Shown here: positions 6,707 through 13,722 of the stretch, piece after piece
Numbering within the stretch: the first letter of the stretch is position 1
How the letters are laid out: every line of letters begins with the position of its first letter
From: Aalborgiella sp031424795
Lineage (GTDB): Bacteria; Pseudomonadota; Gammaproteobacteria; Burkholderiales; Burkholderiaceae_C
Length of the DNA: 20,548 nt
Assembly (NCBI GenBank): GCA_031424795.1
Contig: JANPIC010000115.1
Coordinates: forward strand, 1-20,548
Direction: 5' to 3'
Position numbers and translations under genes: made by a program
Notes under the pieces: model-generated
Database searches by the model: none
The model's input: only the letters and a program-made list of their open reading frames with translations
What the model was told of the DNA's origin: nothing

Positions 6707-7185
6707 TTTGCGGCTCCCTTGTTAGCTGCTTTGAAGGCGTTGTCAGACATGCCTTGAATATCCAACACTTTAGGTTGCTGGGCAGTGTGCGGGTGCTCAG
6801 CACCACCGTACACTTTGAGCTTCTTGATCATGGCGTAGCCCAATGGGCCTTTTGGCAGCATACCTTTGACGGCTTTTTCCAAAGCGCGGCCAGGGTGTTT
6901 TGCTTGCATGTCTTTGAAGTTGGTTTGGTAAATACCGCCTGGATAACCAGAGTGACGGTAATAAATTTTGTCCAAAGTCTTGGCTCCAGTCACACGCAGG
7001 TGAGCAGCATTGATGATGACCATGTAGTCACCGGTGTCGACGTGAGGCGTATAAATGGCCTTGTGTTTGCCGCGTAAACGGAGAGCAACTTCGCTGGCTA
7101 CTCGTCCGAGGACCTTGTCGGTCGCGTCAATCACAAACCACTCGTGCACTACGTCAGCGGGTTTTGCGCTGAAAGTTGATGTCAT
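6703..7185 (-). CDS. rplM: 50S ribosomal protein L13 with C-terminal extension
   Basis: Early-assembly large-subunit protein. Conserved blocks include HEWFVIDATDKVLGRVASEVA, RGKHKAIYTPHVDTGDYMVIINA, YYRHSGYPGGIYQTNF and KAVKGMLPKGPLGYAMIKKLKVYGGAEHPHTAQQPK. The protein is 160 residues, while most bacterial L13 proteins are about 142. The extra part is at the C-terminus, after HTAQQPKVLDI (QGMSDNAFKAANKGAAK), and runs to an ATGA overlap with rpsI. The ATG at 7185 has a modest AAAGAG ribosome site. A leader of about 144 nt precedes it, from a TATAAT box. The call is certain; the significance of the tail is not known. Confidence 0.97.
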   Translation of the reverse strand: MTSTFSAKPADVVHEWFVIDATDKVLGRVASEVALRLRGKHKAIYTPHVDTGDYMVIINAAHLRVTGAKTLDKIYYRHSGYPGGIYQTNFKDMQAKHPGRALEKAVKGMLPKGPLGYAMIKKLKVYGGAEHPHTAQQPKVLDIQGMSDNAFKAANKGAAK

Positions 7186-7297
7186 GAGTTTTCTCTTTAA
7201 AAGGAAGGGTTTGTTGGGTTCTTTTCTACGGTCGGTGCTCTTCTAATGAGAGCCTCTTAGGTAGGGATGCACAGGGTTACTTGTTAGAAACTTATGC

Positions 7298-7341
7298 CTT
7301 CGTCGCGGAACCACAAATTCGCTGCGAAGCCTTCTATTATA
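7298..7341 (-). promoter_or_regulatory. rplM-rpsI promoter -10 box and 5' leader stem-loop
   Basis: On the minus strand a perfect TATAAT occupies 7341-7336. No convincing -35 is visible at 16-18 bases. Transcription would start near 7329. There a stem can form between CTTCGCAGCG (7329-7320) and CGCGACGAAG (7307-7298), with a 2x2 internal loop and a 12-base loop. The leader is about 144 nt and also has a 5-bp hairpin at 7237-7253. L13 operons are known to be autoregulated in some bacteria, so this leader could be the binding site. That is inference. Confidence 0.45.
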
Positions 7342-7391
7342 TGAAAAATCTCAAAGCTGGGGTGAATTTTCTAAAAAACGCATAATCAGCC

Positions 7392-7943
7392 ATGCTTTTA
7401 CACACCTATCCAAGCCGATTCTTGGTCAATTTGGCGCTATATTTATTGCTTTCTTGGCTGGTTTCAGCCTGCACGCCCGCCTTAAACTGGCGCAATGTGC
7501 CGTTAGAGGCGGTTAATGGCAGTGCCTTGAACGCATCACTGCCCTGCAAACCCGACACTGCAACCAGAAAACAACAATTGAGCGATATTCAGGTTGATCT
7601 CAGCATGATGGGTTGCCAAAGCAACGAAATGACGTTTACTTTGTCACGCATTCCACTTACAAATCCGCTAGACGCACCGAAAGTGTTGGCGGCGTGGCAA
7701 GCCGCCGCGGTGACGAATGTGGGTGCTCAGCCCACCGCCACGACAGCTGCTGGCGTGGCGGGCGCAAGCGCATGGCCGCCAGCGGCGCGCGTAACACTCA
7801 CAGGCACGGTAACCCTGGCGCACATGCTGTGGTTTGCCAAGCAAACGGCCACGGGTGTGACGCTCTACCAAGCGGCTTTGTATGGCAAACAACCAGACAA
7901 TGAAGCGATCACGACTTTTTTTGAAAGCTTGCAATTGCAATGA
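7392..7943 (+). CDS. Predicted lipoprotein of unknown function
   Basis: I do not recognise a domain in these 183 residues. The N-terminus has a hydrophobic stretch ending in the lipobox VSAC, with the lipidated cysteine at residue 27. The protein should therefore be anchored in the outer or inner membrane on the periplasmic side. Two further cysteines (in LPCKPD and MMGCQSNE) could form a disulfide. The middle is Ala/Thr/Gly-rich and looks unstructured (about residues 103-130, AAAVTNVGAQPTATTAAGVA). The C-terminus, TLAHMLWFAKQTATGVTLYQAALYGK and ITTFFESLQLQ, looks folded. Its TGA overlaps the ATG of the MFS gene as ATGA, so the two are translationally coupled. It may be an accessory to that transporter or only a passenger. 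Confidence 0.75.
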   Translation: MLLHTYPSRFLVNLALYLLLSWLVSACTPALNWRNVPLEAVNGSALNASLPCKPDTATRKQQLSDIQVDLSMMGCQSNEMTFTLSRIPLTNPLDAPKVLAAWQAAAVTNVGAQPTATTAAGVAGASAWPPAARVTLTGTVTLAHMLWFAKQTATGVTLYQAALYGKQPDNEAITTFFESLQLQ

Positions 7944-9304
7944 AACAATCTGAAATGACTGTGGGTGACAACGTGCAATTGCCGACCAATTTACCCACCA
8001 AGCAAGCCATTTTGGTCTTTTTGGCGTTCGCTTTTGCGTACTTTATGTCAACGCTGATACGCGCTATCACGGCCACTTTGTCACCGACTTTGACGTTGGA
8101 ACTGGGGCTGCAAGCGCGTGATTTAGGTTTACTTGCCGGCGGCTATTTTATTGGGTTCGCCGCCATGCAGTTGCCTTTGGGGAAATGGCTTGATAGATTT
8201 GGCCCTAAAAAGGTGATTGTTTGCTTTTTGAGCGTCGCTGTGCTGGGCTGTTTGGCCTTTGCAAAAGCCACCAGTTTTTCTGGTTTGCTGCTAGCACGGG
8301 TATTTTGCGGTGCAGGTGTTAGTGCCTGTTTGATGGCGCCGCTCACGGGTTACCGCCGTTGGTTACCGCCTAGCAGTCAAATCAGGGCAAATTCGTGGAT
8401 GCTGATGACCGGTTCGTTGGGCATGGTGGCATCCACCTTGCCCGTCCAGTGGTTGATGCCTATCTGGGGTTGGCGCGGTATATTCATGGTCTTAGCAGCT
8501 ATGATATTTATAGCTATTTTGGTGATTGCAATCTTGGTACCCGCTTGGAAATTAGAGCTTGCAGCGGCGGAGACGGTAGCTCAGCCGGTCACTGCGCCAG
8601 ATTACAGCTACGCAGCAGTTTGGTCTAACGCTTATGTGCGCAGCTTGATTCCACTGGGTTTTTTCTTCTATGGCGGTCAAGTCGCATTGCAAACGCTGTG
8701 GGTGTCGCCATGGATGATCAAGGTCGCAGGCTACAGTGCGCAACAGGCGGCAACGGCGTTGTTCTACATCAATGTGGTCATGCTCGTCACTTTTTGGCTG
8801 TGGGGCAGTTTGAACCCATGGCTGGTCCGGAAAAACATCAGCTCAGACAAGTTGATGTTATGTGGTTTGCCGGTTGGTTTTGTTGTTTTAACTATAATAA
8901 TCATAGCTACTCAAGCAATAAATACGCCGGCTACAGGTGTAAATACATCTATTTTTAATGGGTTTAATTTGAATGTAGGCGTTAATGTTGGTGCATTGTG
9001 GGCTTTGTACTTTGTGGCATGCTCGTTTATGGCGTTGTCGCAACCTGCTATCGCCATGGCTTTCCCGGCTGAGTTGGCGGGCAGAGCCTTGTCTGCCTAC
9101 AATTTGGTACTTTTTGCCGGTGTTTTTGTGGTGCAGTGGGGCATTGGCCTGTTGATTGACGGTTTCAAAGCTTTGGGTTGGCCAGAAGTCGCCGCTTTCC
9201 AGGGTGCTTTTGGCGTATTTTTGGTGTGCTGCATGGCTTCCTACGGTTATTTCGTGTTTGCAAGGCCAAAATCGAACCAAAAAGATGGCATATCAACAGC
9301 ATAA
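7940..9304 (+). CDS. Major facilitator superfamily transporter
   Basis: A 454-residue integral membrane protein with about twelve hydrophobic segments. The MFS motif A is recognisable between helices 2 and 3 as GKWLDRFGPKK (residues 81-91). The substrate cannot be read from the sequence. Helix 6 (MVLAAMIFIAILVIAILV, about 180-196) contains dispersed repeat copy E. A second copy (C) encodes TIIIIATQAINTPATG (about 318-333), followed by an Asn/Gly-rich stretch (VNTSIFNGFNLNVGVNVG) that looks like an enlarged loop between late helices. The gene overlaps the lipoprotein gene by 4 nt and precedes the PTS IIA gene by 6 nt, so it belongs to the same operon. Its position beside PTS genes hints at sugar or acid uptake, but this is not proven. 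Confidence 0.9.
   Translation: MKQSEMTVGDNVQLPTNLPTKQAILVFLAFAFAYFMSTLIRAITATLSPTLTLELGLQARDLGLLAGGYFIGFAAMQLPLGKWLDRFGPKKVIVCFLSVAVLGCLAFAKATSFSGLLLARVFCGAGVSACLMAPLTGYRRWLPPSSQIRANSWMLMTGSLGMVASTLPVQWLMPIWGWRGIFMVLAAMIFIAILVIAILVPAWKLELAAAETVAQPVTAPDYSYAAVWSNAYVRSLIPLGFFFYGGQVALQTLWVSPWMIKVAGYSAQQAATALFYINVVMLVTFWLWGSLNPWLVRKNISSDKLMLCGLPVGFVVLTIIIIATQAINTPATGVNTSIFNGFNLNVGVNVGALWALYFVACSFMALSQPAIAMAFPAELAGRALSAYNLVLFAGVFVVQWGIGLLIDGFKALGWPEVAAFQGAFGVFLVCCMASYGYFVFARPKSNQKDGISTA
8480..8519 (-). repeat. Dispersed repeat, copy E (divergent, inside the MFS gene)
   Basis: Read on the minus strand it has AGCTAT, seven bases, ATAGCT, and aligns without gaps to the first 40 bases of copy A (about 26 identical). 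Over 28 bases it matches the minus strand of copy B at 24. It is read in the same frame as copy B, giving AAMIFIAILV here against TAIISIAILV there. It lacks the GCCGGCT end. Confidence 0.45.
8886..8934 (+). repeat. Dispersed 49-bp repeat, copy C (inside the MFS gene)
   Basis: Contains gcaataaatacgccggcta, identical over 19 bases to copy A, preceded by CTAT-N7-ATAG. Overall about 36 of 49 positions match copy A without gaps. It is in frame and encodes a short isoleucine-rich hydrophobic run followed by a polar turn. Confidence 0.7.
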
Positions 9305-9310
9305 TTAGGC

Positions 9311-9766
9311 ATGAATAGCATCTTTATCATTGCCCATGCACCCTTGGCCAGCGCACTGCGCGCTTGTGCGCTGCATGTGTTTCCAGAGGCGCATGCGCAT
9401 ATCGTTGCCTTTGATGTGCAGCCTAATTTACCGGCTGATGAAACCCAGGCCAGCGCCATCATCATGCTCAACCAGTTGGCCAAGGCCACGGGTAACAACG
9501 GGACTTTGATGCTGACCGATATCTTTGGCGCGACCCCGTGTAATGTCGCGATGAAATTGATGGATGGTGCGACTTGCAAACTCATCGCTGGCGTCAATTT
9601 ACCCATGCTGATGCGCGCGATGACTTACCGGCACGAAACGCTGGACATGCTGGTCTCGCGTGCTTCGGCGGGCGGCATTCAGGGTGTCATGCCCGTCGCA
9701 GTGACCGCGCCACAAAATCAAACCCTTAAAACCTATGATAAAAACAAGCACGACCATCAGCAATAA
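9311..9766 (+). CDS. PTS mannose-type IIA component
   Basis: A 151-residue single-domain EIIA of the mannose (PTS-EIIA type 4) family. It accepts phosphate from HPr on a histidine, here H9 in IFIIAHAPLA. TLMLTDIFGATPCNVAMKL and LIAGVNLPMLMRAM are the conserved core. No IIB, IIC or IID gene is nearby, so it probably acts in regulation rather than sugar uptake, as in other betaproteobacterial PTS chains. The C-terminal tail is polar (TYDKNKHDHQQ). Its last 32 bases overlap the ptsH gene in another frame, which indicates tight coupling. Confidence 0.93.
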   Translation: MNSIFIIAHAPLASALRACALHVFPEAHAHIVAFDVQPNLPADETQASAIIMLNQLAKATGNNGTLMLTDIFGATPCNVAMKLMDGATCKLIAGVNLPMLMRAMTYRHETLDMLVSRASAGGIQGVMPVAVTAPQNQTLKTYDKNKHDHQQ

Positions 9767-10004
9767 ACTGGGCTTGCATGCCCGCGCATCGGCCAAATTG
9801 ACCAAATTGGCGGGAAGTTTCCCGTGCGAAGTGTGGCTTAGCAAAGGCGAACGCCGCATCAACGCCAAAAGCATCATGGGCGTGATGATGTTGGCAGCTG
9901 GCATTGGCTCAACAGTCGAACTTGAAACTGATGGGGCACAAGAGCAAGAAGCAAGCACCGCAATTTTGGCGTTGATTGCTGAAAAATTTGGGGAAGGCGA
10001 GTGA
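9735..10004 (+). CDS. ptsH: Phosphocarrier protein HPr
   Basis: An 89-residue carrier that moves phosphate from Enzyme I to the IIA protein. The active histidine is H15 in GLHARASAKL, and the regulatory serine is S46 in NAKSIMGVMML. Presence of the Ser46 motif means control by HPr kinase/phosphorylase is possible; that gene is not in the window. The ATG at 9735 lies inside the IIA gene, and the TGA stop overlaps the GTG start of ptsI (GTGA). Confidence 0.96.
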   Translation: MIKTSTTISNKLGLHARASAKLTKLAGSFPCEVWLSKGERRINAKSIMGVMMLAAGIGSTVELETDGAQEQEASTAILALIAEKFGEGE

Positions 10005-11815
10005 CATTTTCGGTCAGAGGTCTCGCCGTCGCCCAAGGCATTGCCATTGGGCGCGCCGTTTTAATTGCGTCCAGCCGACTAGATGTCGCGCATTATTTTA
10101 TTGAAGAAAGTGATGTAGAAGCTGAAATCGAGCGTGTACGTGCAGGTCGTGATGCGGTGATTGACGAGTTAGGACGACTGCAGCACAGCGTCTCGCAAAT
10201 GTCGCGCAAAGAAGCGCCACATGAACTGGCTGCGATGTTGGACGTGCACCTCATGCTGCTGCAAGATGACATGTTGTCTGACGGTGTGAAACACTGGATT
10301 ACCGACAGACTGTACAACGCGGAATGGGCGCTCACGACACAGCTTGAGCTCATAGCTCGCCAGTTTGACGACATGGAAGACGCTTACCTGCGTGAGCGAA
10401 AAGCAGATTTAGAACAAGTGGTTGAGCGTATTTTGCGGCACATGCAAGGTGTGGCTTTGCCTTTGGTCGATAGCGATGGCCAGCCGCGCCGCGATGCCAA
10501 GCGAGAGTCCAAACCACGCAAAGGGCAGCAAGATTTGCTGCTTGACGACACCATTGATGTGCCGTTGATCCTGGTCGCGCATGACCTGTCGCCCGCCGAC
10601 ATGCTGCAGTTCAAACAGAGCGTGTTTGCAGGTTTTGTGACCGACGTGGGTGGCAAAACTTCGCACACCGCGATTGTGGCGCGCAGCATGAACATTCCGG
10701 CGGTGGTTGGCGCGCGTGCTGCCAGCACCTTGATGCGGCAAGACGATTGGGTGATTATTGATGGCGATGCTGGTGTCGTCATCGTTGATCCTAGCCCGAT
10801 TATTTTGGCGGAATATGGCTTCAAGCAACGTCAAGGCGAACTTGAGCGCGGCAGGCTATCGCGCTTGCGCAACACGCCTGCGGTGACCATGGATGGCGAA
10901 AAAATTGAATTGCTGGCAAACATAGAGCAGCCTGACGACGCTGCGGCCGCACTCAATGCCGGTGCTGTCGGCGTGGGTCTGTTTCGCAGTGAATTTTTGT
11001 TCATGAGCCGAGATGGCAAAGGGATATCTAAACTCCCCAACGAGGAAGAACAGTTCCAAGCCTACAAGCGCGCTTTGGATGGCATGCAAGGCTTGCCCGT
11101 CACCATTCGGACGGTCGATATTGGTGCAGATAAACCGCTGGATAGGCAAGAGCGCTTAGAAAAAGCGCAAGATACCAACCTTAACCCGGCGCTAGGTTTA
11201 CGTGCGATTCGCTGGAGTTTGGCAGATCCTGACATGTTTTTAACCCAGCTGCGTGCCATTTTGCGCGCCAGTAGCTTTGGGCAAATCAAGCTATTGATAC
11301 CCATGTTGTGCGCAGTCGGTGAAATTCACCAAACTTTGGCGTTGATCAAACAGGCAAAAGCTGAATTGGATGCACAGAGCATTCCTTATGGCGATGTCAA
11401 AATCGGCGCGATGATTGAAATTCCGGCTGCGGCCTTGATGTTGCCAACTTTTTTAAAGTACTTTGATTTTCTGTCTATTGGCACCAACGATTTGATTCAG
11501 TACACCTTGGCGATTGACCGTGCCGATGAGGCCGTTGCACACATGTACGACCCATTGCATCCTGCGGTGTTGCATCTGATTGCCAACACGATTCAGCAAT
11601 GTAGGTTGCAAAACAAAGATGTGAGCGTGTGTGGCGAAATGGCAGGCGATGTAAGTCTTACTCGGCTTTTGCTGGGCATGGGGTTGCGTAGTTTTTCAAT
11701 GCACCCCGCACAAATATTGACGGTAAAACAACAGATTTTGCGCACTGATACGAGCAAGTTACCAGAGTGGGTTCAGCAAGTACTCACCTCTGAAAATCCG
11801 GCAGAATTCGTGTAA
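10001..11815 (+). CDS. ptsI: Phosphoenolpyruvate-protein phosphotransferase (PTS Enzyme I)
   Basis: Takes phosphate from PEP and passes it to HPr. The protein is 604 residues. The phosphorylated histidine is H222 in DVGGKTSHTAIVARSMNIPAVV. The C-terminal PEP-binding barrel has GLFRSEFLFM, PVTIRTVDIGADKPL, LGLRAIRWSL, IGAMIEIPAAAL, SIGTNDLIQYTLAIDRADE and the catalytic cysteine in VSVCGEMAGD. Compared with the enteric enzyme (histidine near residue 189), there is an insertion of about 30 charged residues (about 157-185, including RRDAKRESKPRKGQQ) before the swivelling His domain. The start is GTG at 10001, overlapping the ptsH stop. Confidence 0.97.
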   Translation: MTFSVRGLAVAQGIAIGRAVLIASSRLDVAHYFIEESDVEAEIERVRAGRDAVIDELGRLQHSVSQMSRKEAPHELAAMLDVHLMLLQDDMLSDGVKHWITDRLYNAEWALTTQLELIARQFDDMEDAYLRERKADLEQVVERILRHMQGVALPLVDSDGQPRRDAKRESKPRKGQQDLLLDDTIDVPLILVAHDLSPADMLQFKQSVFAGFVTDVGGKTSHTAIVARSMNIPAVVGARAASTLMRQDDWVIIDGDAGVVIVDPSPIILAEYGFKQRQGELERGRLSRLRNTPAVTMDGEKIELLANIEQPDDAAAALNAGAVGVGLFRSEFLFMSRDGKGISKLPNEEEQFQAYKRALDGMQGLPVTIRTVDIGADKPLDRQERLEKAQDTNLNPALGLRAIRWSLADPDMFLTQLRAILRASSFGQIKLLIPMLCAVGEIHQTLALIKQAKAELDAQSIPYGDVKIGAMIEIPAAALMLPTFLKYFDFLSIGTNDLIQYTLAIDRADEAVAHMYDPLHPAVLHLIANTIQQCRLQNKDVSVCGEMAGDVSLTRLLLGMGLRSFSMHPAQILTVKQQILRTDTSKLPEWVQQVLTSENPAEFV

Positions 11816-11954
11816 AAAGTCACGTTTCAGTTGTGTAAATACTTACGTTTGTTTACTTGGATTTCAAAAAAGATTACAAAAGTTCTCATTATTGGTATCA
11901 ATCTAGATAAGTTTCAGGTAATATTCACCTCATTGATGTCCAATAAGGCGCTAT
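11816..11954. other. Gap between ptsI and the response regulator gene
   Basis: 139 AT-rich bases. I see no clear terminator for the PTS operon and no convincing -35/-10 pair. GGTAATATTCACC at about 11918-11930 is a weak palindrome with a TAATAT that could be a -10 box. The response regulator may be read from here or by readthrough from ptsI. Confidence 0.3.
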
Positions 11955-12620
11955 ATGAGAATACTATTTATTGAAGATGATGTGGCAATTGCCAACGACA
12001 TGCTTACCTTCCTAACAGGTAAGGGCTTCACTGTTGCGCACGCGCTGAATATGCAAACCGCTAAAGAGTTGTTACCCACAACCAATTGGGGTGCCGTGTT
12101 ACTTGACTGGTCTTTGCCTGATGGCGAAGGCATTGATTTGCTGCCGATTATTCGCAAGCAAGCCGATCAAGCGTCTATCATCATGATCACATCCAAAGGT
12201 CAAATTGCTGATCGCATCAAAGGCTTGGATGCTGGCGCTGACGATTACATGGTCAAGCCTTGCGATCCGAATGAGCTGCTTGCTCGTTTGCGTGCGATTG
12301 AGCGCAGACGCAGTGGTGCGGCCAGTGCGATTCTTGACTGTGGCGCTTTGCAAATTGACTTGGGTCGCAACACCGTTACAGCCAATGGCGTTCCGGCCAA
12401 TTTGACTGGCAAAGAATGGGCTATCTTGCGTGTCTTGGCATCACGTCCAGACCGCTTGCACTCCAAAGAAGTGCTCACCAGCGCAATCTACACGTTTGAT
12501 GATGATATTGGCAGCAACACGCTGGAAGTGTTCATCAGCCACCTGCGCCGTAAATTGGGTCGCGACACGATTCAGACCTACCGCGGCCAAGGCTACCGCT
12601 TGTCGGGCTATATTGGCTAA
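11955..12620 (+). CDS. OmpR/PhoB-family response regulator (orphan)
   Basis: A two-domain DNA-binding regulator of 221 residues. The receiver domain has the acidic pair in FIEDDVAI, the phosphoacceptor D51 in LLDWSLPDGEG, the switch threonine T79 in IIMITSKG and the lysine K101 in YMVKPCDP. The winged-helix effector domain starts near residue 130 and shows LTGKEWAILRVLASRPDRLHSKEVL and NTLEVFISHLRRKLG...IQTYRGQGYRLSGY. It resembles QseB/PmrA-type members. No histidine kinase gene is adjacent: ptsI lies upstream (139-nt gap) and an aldo/keto reductase converges downstream. An AAGGCG ribosome site sits five to ten bases before the ATG. Partner kinase and targets are unknown. Confidence 0.93.
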   Translation: MRILFIEDDVAIANDMLTFLTGKGFTVAHALNMQTAKELLPTTNWGAVLLDWSLPDGEGIDLLPIIRKQADQASIIMITSKGQIADRIKGLDAGADDYMVKPCDPNELLARLRAIERRRSGAASAILDCGALQIDLGRNTVTANGVPANLTGKEWAILRVLASRPDRLHSKEVLTSAIYTFDDDIGSNTLEVFISHLRRKLGRDTIQTYRGQGYRLSGYIG

Positions 12621-12650
12621 CAACCTAGCTGTGTAGGTTAATCGTATAGA

Positions 12651-13694
12651 TCAAGTCAAGGCTTGGTCAGTTGACGGTTTTTGCCACAGGTTGATACCGC
12701 CATCGGTGGCGTGCTGGTCAATCGCTGCAAGTTCTACTGCTGAAAAAGACAATTGCTTCAGTGCACCTACCAGCTCAACAATTTGCTTAGAGCTGCTGGC
12801 ACCAATCAAAGCAGAAGTCATGCGTTTGTCACGCAGCACCCAAGCAACCGCCATTTGAGCCAAGCTCTGCCCGCGCGCCAAAGCCATCTCGTTCAAAGCA
12901 CGTACGTGCGTCAAATTTTGAGAGCTCAAATGCTCGCTCTTGAATGAGCCACCACCCGGTTTGTTGATGCGTGCATCCGCTGGAATACCATTCAAATATT
13001 TGTTGGTCAGCAAACCCTGCGCCAGTGCGCTAAACGCGATGCAGCCCATGCCGTTGTCTTCCAGCGCACCCAGCAAATCGGTTTCAATCCAGCGGTTCAA
13101 CATGCTGTAAGACGGTTGGTGAATCAAGCAAGGCACTTTTAAATCGCGCAATATGGCAGCCGCTTCACGTGTTTTGGTAGCTGAGTAGCTAGAAATTCCC
13201 ACGTAAAGCGCTTTTCCTTGCTGTACTGCCGTTGCCAGCGCGCCCATCGTTTCTTCGAGCGGCGTGTCGGGGTCAAAGCGGTGCGAATAAAAAATATCCA
13301 CGTAATCCAAACCCATGCGCTTCAGGCTTTGGTCCAAGCTCGCCAGCACATACTTGCGTGAACCGCCCCCCTGGCCGTACGGCCCCGGCCACATGTCGTA
13401 TCCCGCTTTGCTGGAGATGATCAATTCGTCGCGATACGGCTTGAAATCACGCCGCATGTGCTCACCAAAATTGGTCTCGGCACTGCCATAAGGTGGGCCA
13501 TAGTTGTTGGCCAAATCAAAGTGTGTGATGCCTAAGTCAAATGCCGTACGCAACATGTCACGCTGCGTGTCCATAGGCGTGCTGTCGCCAAAGTTGTGCC
13601 ACAAACCGAGCGTGATCGACGGCAGCTTCAACCCGCTGCGCCCCACATTGCGGTAGGGCATGCTGTCATAGCGGGTGGCAGTGGCTTGGTACAT
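12651..13694 (-). CDS. mgrA: Aldo/keto reductase, L-glyceraldehyde-3-phosphate reductase type (MgrA/YghZ-like)
   Basis: NADPH-dependent reductase of the AKR14 type, 347 residues. The catalytic tetrad is visible: Asp and Tyr in THFDLANNYGPPYGSAE, Lys in IISSKAGYDMWPGPYG, His in DIFYSHRFDPDTPLEET. Family signatures include the opening MPYRNVGRSGLKLPSITLGLWHNFG, GKALYVGISSYSA, and the cofactor region ALIGASSSKQIVE. Length and sequence match the YghZ family, which also detoxifies methylglyoxal. It lies 28 nt after lipA on the same strand, so it may be the last gene of the lip operon, though a functional link is not obvious. The ATG at 13694 has no clear ribosome site. Confidence 0.9.
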   Translation of the reverse strand: MYQATATRYDSMPYRNVGRSGLKLPSITLGLWHNFGDSTPMDTQRDMLRTAFDLGITHFDLANNYGPPYGSAETNFGEHMRRDFKPYRDELIISSKAGYDMWPGPYGQGGGSRKYVLASLDQSLKRMGLDYVDIFYSHRFDPDTPLEETMGALATAVQQGKALYVGISSYSATKTREAAAILRDLKVPCLIHQPSYSMLNRWIETDLLGALEDNGMGCIAFSALAQGLLTNKYLNGIPADARINKPGGGSFKSEHLSSQNLTHVRALNEMALARGQSLAQMAVAWVLRDKRMTSALIGASSSKQIVELVGALKQLSFSAVELAAIDQHATDGGINLWQKPSTDQALT

Positions 13695-13722
13695 ATTGAA
13701 TTTGATTTTTTAGTGATGAGAT

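Noticed and set aside
7668..7940. Antisense and shifted open frames inside the lipoprotein gene (also in ptsI, lipA, atpF and others)
   Set aside because: They mirror the codon pattern of the real genes, give no recognisable protein features, and lack ribosome sites.
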